Source of the DNA: PGYR01 sp040264895
GTDB taxonomy: Bacteria; Bacteroidota; Ignavibacteria; Kapaibacteriales; UBA2268
Assembly (NCBI GenBank): GCA_040264895.1
Contig: JBDQHL010000023.1
Span: 1-21,217 of the forward strand
DNA length: 21,217 bases
Reading direction: 5' to 3'
Below, piece by piece: positions 8,977-16,303 of this stretch. Both the position numbers and the translations under genes were made by a program. Within the stretch, counting starts at the first letter, position 1, and each line of letters starts with the position of its first letter. The notes under the pieces are model-generated. The model worked only from the letters and a program-made list of their open reading frames with translations, was not told where the DNA came from and searched no databases.

Positions 8977-9545
8977 GGAGAATTGGAATAACATTACTCC
9001 TATTGCTTGCTTCAACTTGGAGAATAAAAGCACACGGCACGCAGACCAAAGAACCGAAGGTAATTGCTTTTTGGCACGGAGTTATGCTACCAGTGTGGTA
9101 TTACCACAGAAAAGTGTCCCACAAAGTTGCAGTAGTAAGCAAAAGCAGAGATGGGCAAGTTCTTTCTTCTATATTAAGAAAATTAAAATATACTCTTGTC
9201 CGTGGTTCTTCCTCAACTGATGGTAAAGTAGTGTTGGAACGAGCAACTAACTTAGCCAGTTCTCACAAGGTATTGATAACACCTGATGGCCCTCGTGGAC
9301 CTCATAAAACAATGAAAATCGGAGCAATTTTGATAGCAAACAGGGCTAAAGTACCATTCCAATATTGCACAGTTAAGTGCAAATATGCTATCAACTTGAA
9401 TAGTTGGGATAAGTTTACAGTTCCGCTACCTTTTGCAAAAGTTCATTTATACTTCTCCGAGCCATTAATAATAGATAATACAGAAGACAGAGAAAAAACA
9501 GAAAAGCTAATGAAAGAGATAGAACAAGAGATGAATAAAATATAA
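8973..9545 (+). CDS. DUF374 lysophospholipid acyltransferase-like protein
   Basis: The 190-residue protein matches the DUF374 group of the LPLAT acyltransferase superfamily. AFWHGVMLPVWYYHRK carries the likely catalytic His35, followed by VVSKSRDGQVLSSILRKL, LVRGSSSTDG, ITPDGPRGPHKTMKIGA and LNSWDKFTVPLPF. The N-terminus (MRRIGITLLLLLAS) looks like a membrane anchor. It sits between lpxB and lpxK with overlaps of 4 bases and 1 base, so it probably adds an acyl chain to lipid A or a precursor. That role is inferred from context and substrate is not shown. A longer frame in another register (8960-9220) is a shadow. Confidence 0.9.
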   Translation: MRRIGITLLLLLASTWRIKAHGTQTKEPKVIAFWHGVMLPVWYYHRKVSHKVAVVSKSRDGQVLSSILRKLKYTLVRGSSSTDGKVVLERATNLASSHKVLITPDGPRGPHKTMKIGAILIANRAKVPFQYCTVKCKYAINLNSWDKFTVPLPFAKVHLYFSEPLIIDNTEDREKTEKLMKEIEQEMNKI

Positions 9546-10507
9546 TGTTAGTCTTAAGTTACATATTTGGCTTTATAATTTGGATTAGGTCTTTACTATA
9601 TAAGTTTGGAATTATTAAGCAATACAAGTCCAAGAGTTTTGTTATTTCAATTGGTAACATTGTAGCAGGTGGAACGGGTAAAACACCTATTATAATACAC
9701 ATAGCAAATTTTCTTAAGAGTAAGAAAATTAGTGTTGGAATAGTTTCAGGTGGATATAGAAGAAAAGAGCACGGCTTCAAAGTAGTTCACGATGGTTATA
9801 GAATATGCTCTTCTGTTGCCGAATCAGGTGACGAGGCATTAATGATAGCAGAGCAAACAGATACTTTATTAGTGGTAGATGATAAGAAATATAAAGCATT
9901 AGAAAAGCTTGATAAAATGTTCGATGTAGATGTTGTTCTAATAGACGATGGGTTTCAACACAGAAAGATTGACAGAGACTTAGATATAGTTATAATCAAT
10001 CAACACACATTAGACGAAAAGTACTACCTGCCAAAGGGTTATCTGCGTGAAAAGAGAAGTAGTTTAAAACGTGCAGATATATTATTAGTAAGAGATGTTG
10101 ACAAAAGAGAACTCGAAAGGTTTGAGAAACCAACATTTGAGTTTAATGCAAATATTAGCCCTTATTATGTGAATGAGTCTCGCTCAGTTGTTATTACTGC
10201 TATTGCAAATCCAGATAATTTCGTTAACTTTTTGAAAACTAATAAGGCAAATATTGCAAGAGTTTTTGACTACAAAGACCATCACTTCTTTACCAAAAAA
10301 GACATGGAAGAAGTGATTAAGTATTGCAATTGGAAAGATATAAACAGAATATATACGACAGAAAAAGACAAAGTAAAACTCATACTATTCACTAAACTAT
10401 TCGAAGATAACTCAATATCTGTATTCACAATCCCTATGGGATTGGATTTTAGAGATGAAGCAAATTTTGAAAAACACATTCTTGAGAAAATAAATGAAAA
10501 ATCTTAA
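9545..10507 (+). CDS. lpxK: Tetraacyldisaccharide 4'-kinase LpxK
   Basis: LpxK phosphorylates the 4' position of the lipid A disaccharide to give lipid IVA at the inner membrane. The 320-residue protein has an N-terminal membrane segment (about residues 1-20) and an early Walker A loop, ISIGNIVAGGTGKTPI, with Lys46, then VSGGYRRK, ESGDEALMIA, and LIDDGFQHRKIDRDLDIVI, which carries the family's conserved acidic and His residues. The ATG shares one base with the preceding stop (TAATG) and the gene overlaps the downstream lipoprotein gene by 14 bases. It uses the LpxB product directly, so gene order follows the pathway. Confidence 0.97.
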   Translation: MLVLSYIFGFIIWIRSLLYKFGIIKQYKSKSFVISIGNIVAGGTGKTPIIIHIANFLKSKKISVGIVSGGYRRKEHGFKVVHDGYRICSSVAESGDEALMIAEQTDTLLVVDDKKYKALEKLDKMFDVDVVLIDDGFQHRKIDRDLDIVIINQHTLDEKYYLPKGYLREKRSSLKRADILLVRDVDKRELERFEKPTFEFNANISPYYVNESRSVVITAIANPDNFVNFLKTNKANIARVFDYKDHHFFTKKDMEEVIKYCNWKDINRIYTTEKDKVKLILFTKLFEDNSISVFTIPMGLDFRDEANFEKHILEKINEKS

Positions 10508-11276
10508 TAAAATTTTACCCCTCGCATTAGCATCACTATTTATACTAACATCTTGTTCCGAAGAACCATTGACAATAGTATTGTCAAAAGGAAGTGGTGG
10601 CAAATCTTATGAAAATTACTCTAAGTGGCTAGAAAAATATGATAATAACGTGATAATCATAGATATGTACAGCGTTGAAAACTCAGAAGAAGCAATGACC
10701 AATGCTGATGCTTTAGTGCTAACAGGTGGCCCCGATGTTCACCCTGGCAGATTCGACAAGCCCTATGAGACGGACAGATGCTCAATTGATGAAGACCGTG
10801 ATTCACTCGAATTCCAATTGCTACAATATGCTTTACTAAAGAAAATGCCAATACTTGGTATTTGTAGAGGCCAACAGCTAATCAACGTCGCCCTAGGTGG
10901 TTCACTAATCATCGACATACCAGCGGATATGCCAAATGCTGTTACACATCAAATTGATGAAGGCGATGCAAAACACAAAGTAATGTTAGAAGATGGCTCG
11001 AAGTTAAAAGAATTGGCTGGTGTAGATGAGTCTGTGGTAAATAGCAATCATCACCAAGCAGTTGATAAGCTATCGAAGGAACTGAAACCAACTGGCTACA
11101 CTGCAGATGGAATAATTGAAGCTTATGAGTGGCGAGATGTTTCTTTAAAAAGCTGGTTGATGGCTGTTCAATGGCATCCAGAGAGACTAAAACCTGATCA
11201 TCCACTCTCTGCCCCACTTGCTGAGTCATTTATTGATGCTGCTTATACTTATAGAAAGAAAATTAAGAATAAGTAA
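10494..11276 (+). CDS. Lipoprotein-anchored class I GATase-like hydrolase (peptidase C26 family)
   Basis: The 260-residue protein starts with a lipoprotein signal peptide and lipobox LTSC (lipidated Cys21, followed by Ser, so probably sorted to the outer membrane). The remainder is a gamma-glutamyl hydrolase-like class I glutamine amidotransferase fold: VLTGGPDVHPGRF, nucleophile elbow LGICRGQQLINVALGG with Cys124, VNSNHHQAV, and VQWHPE with catalytic His228 and Glu230. Relatives such as PuuD hydrolyse gamma-glutamyl bonds in the cytoplasm, so a lipid-anchored form on the outside of the inner membrane is notable. It overlaps lpxK by 14 bases and ends the operon. Substrate unknown; a gamma-glutamyl peptide is the family-level guess. 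Confidence 0.88.
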   Translation: MKNLNKILPLALASLFILTSCSEEPLTIVLSKGSGGKSYENYSKWLEKYDNNVIIIDMYSVENSEEAMTNADALVLTGGPDVHPGRFDKPYETDRCSIDEDRDSLEFQLLQYALLKKMPILGICRGQQLINVALGGSLIIDIPADMPNAVTHQIDEGDAKHKVMLEDGSKLKELAGVDESVVNSNHHQAVDKLSKELKPTGYTADGIIEAYEWRDVSLKSWLMAVQWHPERLKPDHPLSAPLAESFIDAAYTYRKKIKNK

Positions 11277-11289
11277 AACAACACCACTG

Positions 11290-11407
11290 TCACTCTGAGG
11301 ATGCCTTGGCATCAGAAGAGTCAATCTCAACCCTAACCAAAACTGACTCTATATACTATTGACTCTTAGTTAACCTAAACATGATGCCTCACCATGCTCA
11401 GGATTAC
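11290..11407 (+). repeat. Palindromic intergenic repeat, copy A
   Basis: A REP-like unit lies between the hydrolase gene and the broken exported-protein gene. It opens with a hairpin: outer arms ACTCT (11292-11296) and AGAGT (11317-11321), inner arms GATGCC (11300-11305) and GGCATC (11308-11313), loop TT. TGACTCT follows at 11344-11350 and 11360-11366, then CTCTTAGTTAA at 11363-11373, and an imperfect palindrome at 11387-11402. Copy B at 12284 has the same order in the same orientation. Confidence 0.6.
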
Positions 11408-11437
11408 TACACACCACACTAAACGCAGAAATCTATA

Positions 11438-11469
11438 TTTGCTCAATTTGCTGGGATTGGGTATATTTA
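11438..11469 (+). promoter_or_regulatory. Bacteroidota-type promoter for the broken gene at 11519
   Basis: TTTG at 11438-11441, a 20-base spacer, and TATATTTA at 11462-11469 (seven of eight positions of TAnnTTTG). The ATG at 11519 also keeps a GGAGA ribosome binding site at 11511-11515, so the start signals outlived the reading frame. Confidence 0.45.
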
Positions 11470-11518
11470 GAATAATACAAAACATAATATTAACAATAGA
11501 ATTAATTAATGGAGAAAT

Positions 11519-12210
11519 ATGAGATTATTATTGATATTAAGTTTTTTTGTAATTCACTCTTTTGTGTATACACAAGATGAAGATATGATTATAATTGATT
11601 GCTACAATTCATATGATACAATTAGTTACGATGACAAAGAAGACTCCATAAACATCCTCTTTACTGCTGAGATTAATCATAGAGGAAACCTTACTTTCTC
11701 TTCATTAAACCTATATAGTAAAGCAGAACAATATGTCTATTTTATCTTAGATGATTTAATTTTGATTGACAACTTAGAACACACTTCGGAAAAAGTAAAG
11801 GTGCCATTTGTAGCTAGTTATATTACACTTTATAAAGAAGAGAACGATTTAAATCTTTTAGAAGAATACAAATCAATTATAGAATTTCCATGTTACTATA
11901 AAATTGACAATCAAAAAAAAACAGATATGATTTTAGTATTGAACTATTGAATATTGATTTTAGAAAAAAGATTGATAAGGGCGAAAAGGTTTTTGCAAAA
12001 GTTAAATTGTTCTATTTTCTAGAAGAAGACCTTTTAAAAATTGAAAAAGAACTAGGTTTTAGCATTCAGAATTCTAGAATATAATTAAGAAATTTTCAAA
12101 CAAAATTTCTAATTGATATTGAAAACAAACAAATAAATCTGTTGAACTTATTTGATTCAAATATAGGCAACATAAATAAAGAGAAATTAGTTAGTGTCTT
12201 TAAGAAGTAA
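11519..12210 (+). pseudogene. Broken gene for an exported protein of unknown family
   Basis: The first 143 codons (11519-11950) encode a signal peptide (MRLLLILSFFVIHSFVYT) and an acidic secreted domain of no recognised family. The frame breaks at a run of nine A at 11913-11921. After the run, the other register continues as coding-like sequence (NRYDFSIELLNIDFRKKIDK, then VFAKVKLFYFLEEDLLKIEK) to a TAA at 12082-12084. The same register goes on past that stop (LRNFQTKFLIDIENKQINLL ... VSVFKK) to a second TAA at 12208-12210. One frameshift and one in-frame stop therefore separate this from an ancestral protein of about 230 residues. A sequencing slip in the A run could explain the frameshift but not the internal TAA. 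Confidence 0.7.
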
Positions 12211-12283
12211 GTTAAATCAATTGAAAAAGTGTCACGAATATACCATAATTATTGAGATGCACAAGTCTTTTAGCACTGTCTAA

Positions 12284-12416
12284 TCACTCTGAGGATGCCA
12301 AAAAATCCGAAGAGTCTATTAGTTTTTGAAACTGCTAATTTGATATTATAGCTCTTTGTTAATCAATTAATAGATTGCCACAAAATATCAGTAAACTGAT
12401 ATTTTTCGCAATGACA
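12284..12416 (+). repeat. Palindromic intergenic repeat, copy B
   Basis: This is the second copy of the unit at 11290. The first hairpin has ACTCT (12286-12290) and AGAGT (12311-12315) as outer arms, with GGAT and ATCC inside. CTCTTTGTTAA follows at 12352-12362. A strong hairpin then spans 12374-12412: outer arms ATTGC and GCAAT, and 11-base inner arms at 12382-12392 and 12395-12405 with loop AA. The pattern GATTGCCAC...CGCAATGAC resembles intergenic repeats I know from many environmental genomes. Together with the repeat at 12424 it fills the 307-base gene-free stretch 12211-12517, where I see nothing else. Confidence 0.6.
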
Positions 12417-12423
12417 TTTCCAT

Positions 12424-12474
12424 CCACCTCCGTCTTTTGCATTCAGCAAAAGCCACCTCCGCCAGCTGAGGAAA
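12424..12474. repeat. Short direct repeat flanking a hairpin
   Basis: CCACCTCCG occurs at 12424-12432 and again at 12453-12461. Between the copies lies a perfect 7-5-7 hairpin: CTTTTGC at 12434-12440, ATTCA, and GCAAAAG at 12446-12452. CAGCTGAGG follows. This G+C-rich patch stands out from the surrounding AT-rich DNA and sits between the broken gene at 11519 and the 3' end of the helix-hairpin-helix pseudogene. Confidence 0.5.
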
Positions 12475-12517
12475 AATCTGTCACTCTAGTAAAGGTCAAG
12501 TTATTCTATGCCTGGAA

Positions 12518-14474
12518 TCAATCAAAATTAAATCTCAACTGAAATATAAGCTGTGTTCTGTTGTTCTCATCTATCTCATCATAACCGCTGCCAATGCTCG
12601 CATCACGGTTGACAAACAAATGGTTTAACCTGATCCAAACATCTAAAAAATCTAACGGCTCGTACTTCACGAATGCGCTTAAACTATTTCCACTATTATA
12701 AAACGGGTAAACATAAGCTAATCCTGGCACTTGGTACTGATACGCATAAACAACTGACTCAAAGCTATCTGTGTTAAAATTAATATAGTTTATCCCATAA
12801 TATAATTTATTTCCCCTGTCCCTTTTACGAATATCAAGCATAATAAGATTACCTGACTCCGTGTCAACTATGTCGTTGAATGTATAAGAATATTCCGTTC
12901 TCCCCCTTAGAGATAGTGTAGATGTGAGTTTTGTGTTTATCTCTAACCTGATATGCATTTTGTTGTTCGGCACAGTAATTATTGAATTATAAACTTCATC
13001 ATCTCGAAACGAATCATCTTTCTGTTCATAGTTCAAACGAAAAGTGTAATTAGTTTTGCTTGTTCCATAAAAAGCATTTATAAAATATTGGATTCCCTTT
13101 ACTGGTTGATTAGTTGTGAATGTATTTAGGATAGTTGAATACATATCAACAAATGCCGATAAGTTCAACTTGTAGCGGGAGTAAGACAAACCAGTCAATA
13201 TTGCTTTTTCATTCGCAACAAAGCTCTGCTAACCAAAATTTGAGGCATAAGGAGCTCGGTAATCTTCGTGTGCATAGCGGCCTTCAACCATAAATGACAC
13301 ATCATCTGAAATATTATTGATGTAGTTCAGTCGAGCTGATGGGTTGTTGTTTATATCAAAACTAGTCTCGAACTTCGTGGCTGTATAATCAGTGTTATAA
13401 TTTCCATAAATGGAATTTAACATTCCCTCTTGCCCCTGAAATGTACTGAATGAATTGGAACTAATAGGAATATCATATTTCAAATAAGTACTAAGAATAC
13501 CAAAACTAACATTATTTAAATTTGCTTCAAAGTTAGCACCATATAACTGTTCATTTAGTATTCCTTTCTTTTTCCGCTCAGTTTCTGTTCTGAAATATCT
13601 AGACTTATAGACAGAGCTAACTATCTCTTCTTCATCTCTATATGTTGCTGCTCTGTTAGTATTCCCTACAAAAACTCTAACAACTATATTGTTGAAATAA
13701 TTATAGTTGTGAGTGTATTCTAAGAACCCACCACGAAAGAAACTGCTTTCTAATGTGGAGCGATTAACTTGAGTACCATAACCATATTCAGTTGATGTAT
13801 TAATAAAATCTGTACCTTTTAAACTCAGAAAACTTTGGTCATATAGATTACCCAATCCAAAAAACATGTTGTAATCCCCTGCTATTACTTTCACATTTTC
13901 ATAATTATACTCCAAACCTATACTTGTAAAGTCCAAAACTTCTACCTCACCTGCATCTTTATCAGAAACTGCACTTATTTCAAGTCCATCATATCTTACA
14001 TTCAGCTTTTGATATAGATCTAACCTACTTCCTTGGAACTTATCTCTAACAAATCCATCTTCTTTCTGAAGAGTACTGTGATTTCTGACTGTATAGGTTG
14101 TTCCCTCTCGCTGTCGCCTACTTTTTTCAATTGTAAGAGTATTAATAAGTATATGCTTAATAAATTCATCTGTAGGTAAAGAGTTAATTGCATTCAAAAG
14201 CTGAGTTTTTATTAGTATAAGGGCGTCTCTTTTGAAGCTGATTGAAAAGCTCCCTACTAACTAAAGGAATATCTTCCAGTTAAGTAATCTCCTCATCATT
14301 AATGTTCATAGGGTACTTACTATAGTATGAATATAAATCTTGAATCTGTGATATATCTAATCTGTTTTTATAAACTGGGTTTAGCTCTCCCATATACTTT
14401 TCGAGTAGTAAGTCGAAGTCCTCTGCTAACAAAATGGAAGGCAAAAATAATATTATAAATATTTTTCTAATCAA
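12518..14474 (-). pseudogene. Broken helix-hairpin-helix outer-membrane protein gene (three fragments)
   Basis: Three minus-strand pieces make one gene of about 650 codons. Piece 1 (14474-14280, TTG start) has a signal peptide (MIRKIFIILFLPSILLA) and the start of a ComEA-like helix-hairpin-helix (YPMNINDEEIT); it stops at TAA 14282-14280, yet the same frame continues as LEDIPLVSRELFNQLQK. A frameshift near 14225-14245 leads into piece 2 (to 13229), with DKDAGEVEVLDF and barrel-like strands. That ends at TAG 13231-13229, and the same frame runs on through QSFVANEKAILTGLSYSRYK into piece 3 (to 12518), which ends NRTQLIFQLRFNFD. Two nonsense codons and one frameshift indicate decay. Intact relatives are common in Bacteroidota; their role is not established. 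Confidence 0.78.
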
Positions 14475-15280
14475 AACTAAAAGCTAAGCCAAATTTGTGA
14501 GTTGTACCCAAATAATTGTGATAATTCAAATCATATATAATCTCTAATCCCGTATTTATATTTAAAATCATATTTGCTTCAATCATCTGTGGATTTGTAA
14601 GATAACTAACACCCACTTTTTAGCAATTTGTCAAAGTCATGAGCTAGACCAAGCATCATTCCGGTTGTACTTTCTAAGTAAATTTGTGTACCAACTTGAA
14701 GTATAAAATTATCTTCAATTTCATAAAGTAAACCAAAATTTGCCTCTTGTCTTACTGTATTACTCTCACTTTCATATCTATTATTAAGTAGGTTGGTAAA
14801 AACAAATCCAGCTTTTAGGGTGCTATCCAACTCTACTATTCCATTTAGATTAAAATTTAACTTGTCATAAGATTGGAAGTCTGATATATTTAGAAATGAA
14901 TAATTAAAAATAACGGAAGTAGTCAATCTGCTTATAAGCTTAGTTCCTAGAGAATATGATATATTAGAGCAGTTAAAATTATCTGAGAAAGTCCCACCAT
15001 AAGTTGCAAAATGGAAAAAGTTACCTGTTTCAAATGAGGCATAGACATTATTATAATTTAACCCTTCTAAACCAAAGCTATTTGGTGTGTAACTAAAAGC
15101 AATACTATTTCGTTCTGTATATTGTAATTTAGTGGGATTTTCAGATACATCCAATGTAGAAAGAGAATAAACGGAAGACTTTATATTTGGTGAGTTATCA
15201 TTAGCAATTACTACTTCGTTGCCTATTATGCAAAGAGTAATAATTAAAAAAATGAATCTATTTGTAAGAGTTCTGTCCAT
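14467..15280 (-). pseudogene. Exported beta-barrel-like protein gene with a 3' frameshift
   Basis: ATG at 15280-15278 gives a signal peptide (MDRTLTNRFIFLIITLCIIG) followed by a strand-rich domain (NSIAFSYTPNSFGLEGLNYN, then YASFETGNFFHFATYGGTF). A TTG at 15304 is also in frame but would hide the signal peptide. The open frame stops at 14606, after HDFDKLLKSGC. One register over, from the A run at 14621-14617, the protein continues as VGVSYLTNPQMIEANMILNI and ends LAFSFD with TAG at 14469-14467, a typical barrel end. That stop overlaps the TTG start of the helix-hairpin-helix gene, so the two were a coupled pair. Only one base change is needed to restore about 270 residues, so a sequencing error remains possible. 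Confidence 0.7.
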
Positions 15281-15293
15281 TATGTTATCTTTG
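15261..15293 (+). promoter_or_regulatory. Bacteroidota-type promoter for the DUF4835 gene
   Basis: TTTG at 15261-15264, a 21-base spacer, and TATCTTTG at 15286-15293 give a full match to the TTTG/TAnnTTTG consensus. Transcription would start near 15300, about 26 bases before the ATG at 15326. The -33 box lies inside the 5' end of the divergent gene. Confidence 0.65.
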
Positions 15294-15325
15294 TATAAGT
15301 TCAATATAAATAAAAATGTAGAATT

Positions 15326-16222
15326 ATGATTAGATTTGCGTTATTATTAGCTGTTTTCACGGTATTTTCAGGTGAAATTTTATCACAGGAAATTGAGGCC
15401 AATGTAAATGTAAATATGGAAATGTTGGATCAAGAGTACAGAGTCAATGTTTCGACTATGGAACAAGACTTAGAGAATTATATAAATTCCACTAAGTATA
15501 CAGACATTGATTGGCAAGGTAGCAATATACCTGTTGATATCTCGATAGTACTTTCAGGTGGTTACAATAATAGGTATCAAGCAAGGATATTTATTGCATC
15601 CAATAGATATTTGTATGGCCAAGATGAAGGTAAATCAGTAGTTATGAGGATAGGAGATGACCAGTGGTCATTCGAATATGCAAGAGGCGCATTCTTCAAC
15701 TATGACTTAAATAGATATAATGAGTTCTCAAGTCTAATAGATTTCTATATGCTCATAGTAATTGGTGTTGATTTAGATACTTATGAAACACTGGGAGGTA
15801 ACCCTGCTTACAATAAAGCTCGACGTTTAGCAGGAGTAGCAGCAGCTAAGGATGTACCTGGATTTAATACTTACGTACAACCAGGGGAATTTACTAAGTT
15901 TTCATTAATTTCAGAGCTAACTGATTTGAGATATGAAGACTTAAGGATATTGTTCTTTGAATACTATGTTGATGGATTAGATATGATGTCAGAAAACAAG
16001 GAGAAAGGACTTGAGAATTTAAGAAATATTATTGCCAATATGGTTTACTTTAAAAAAGAGAAGATGGTAGGACCAAGCGTTCTACTACAAGCATTTACAG
16101 ACTCTAAAGCTAGAGAACTTGGTGCTACTTTTGAAGGATATACGGACCCTACAGTATTTGATGATTTGAAATATTTAGCTCCTAGTTCAACCACTATATT
16201 TGAACAACATGAAAATAAATAG
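15326..16222 (+). CDS. DUF4835 family exported protein
   Basis: The 298-residue protein has a signal peptide (MIRFALLLAVFTVFSGEILS, cleavage before QEIEANV). The mature part has the hallmarks I know from DUF4835 proteins of Bacteroidota: MEQDLENYINSTKYTD, FFNYDLNRYNEFSSLIDFYM, GVDLDTYETLGGNPAYNKAR, a stretch LRILFFEYYVDGLDMMSENK, and LLQAFTDSKARELGATFEG near the end. It is periplasmic or surface-linked, of unknown function, sometimes guessed to be envelope related. It has its own strong promoter and a strong terminator. It is intact, unlike the divergent pair next to it. Confidence 0.88.
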   Translation: MIRFALLLAVFTVFSGEILSQEIEANVNVNMEMLDQEYRVNVSTMEQDLENYINSTKYTDIDWQGSNIPVDISIVLSGGYNNRYQARIFIASNRYLYGQDEGKSVVMRIGDDQWSFEYARGAFFNYDLNRYNEFSSLIDFYMLIVIGVDLDTYETLGGNPAYNKARRLAGVAAAKDVPGFNTYVQPGEFTKFSLISELTDLRYEDLRILFFEYYVDGLDMMSENKEKGLENLRNIIANMVYFKKEKMVGPSVLLQAFTDSKARELGATFEGYTDPTVFDDLKYLAPSSTTIFEQHENK

Positions 16223-16248
16223 AGTTTGATTTCATTTCTAAAGAATAA

Positions 16249-16276
16249 AAAAGGGTAGTCAATTGACTACCCTTTT
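16249..16276. terminator. Bidirectional intrinsic terminator between DUF4835 gene and purM
   Basis: A perfect 28-base palindrome, with arm AAAAGGGTAGTCAA at 16249-16262 and its complement at 16263-16276, gives a G+C-containing stem with T runs on both strands. It lies 27 bases after both converging stops, so it can end transcripts from either side. Confidence 0.9.
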
Positions 16277-16303
16277 ATTTTAAAATCTATTTTTTGAATT
16301 AGA

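Noticed and set aside
8960..9220. GTG-started 86-codon frame over the lpxB-acyltransferase junction
   Set aside because: It overlaps the acyltransferase frame in another register and its translation has no family features.
11277..12517. Transposon or insertion sequence around the broken gene
   Set aside because: No transposase-like frame, target duplication or terminal inverted repeats are visible; the repeats fit a REP-like family better.
12518..14474. Recoding of TAA or TAG as sense codons
   Set aside because: Intact genes in the window end normally in TAA (dnaE), TAG (the RodZ-like gene) and TGA (folD, lpxB), and frameshifts accompany the internal stops, so decay or sequence error is simpler.
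15281..15304. TTG start at 15304 for the beta-barrel-like gene
   Set aside because: The ATG at 15280 places a normal signal peptide near the N-terminus; the longer form would put charged residues ahead of it.
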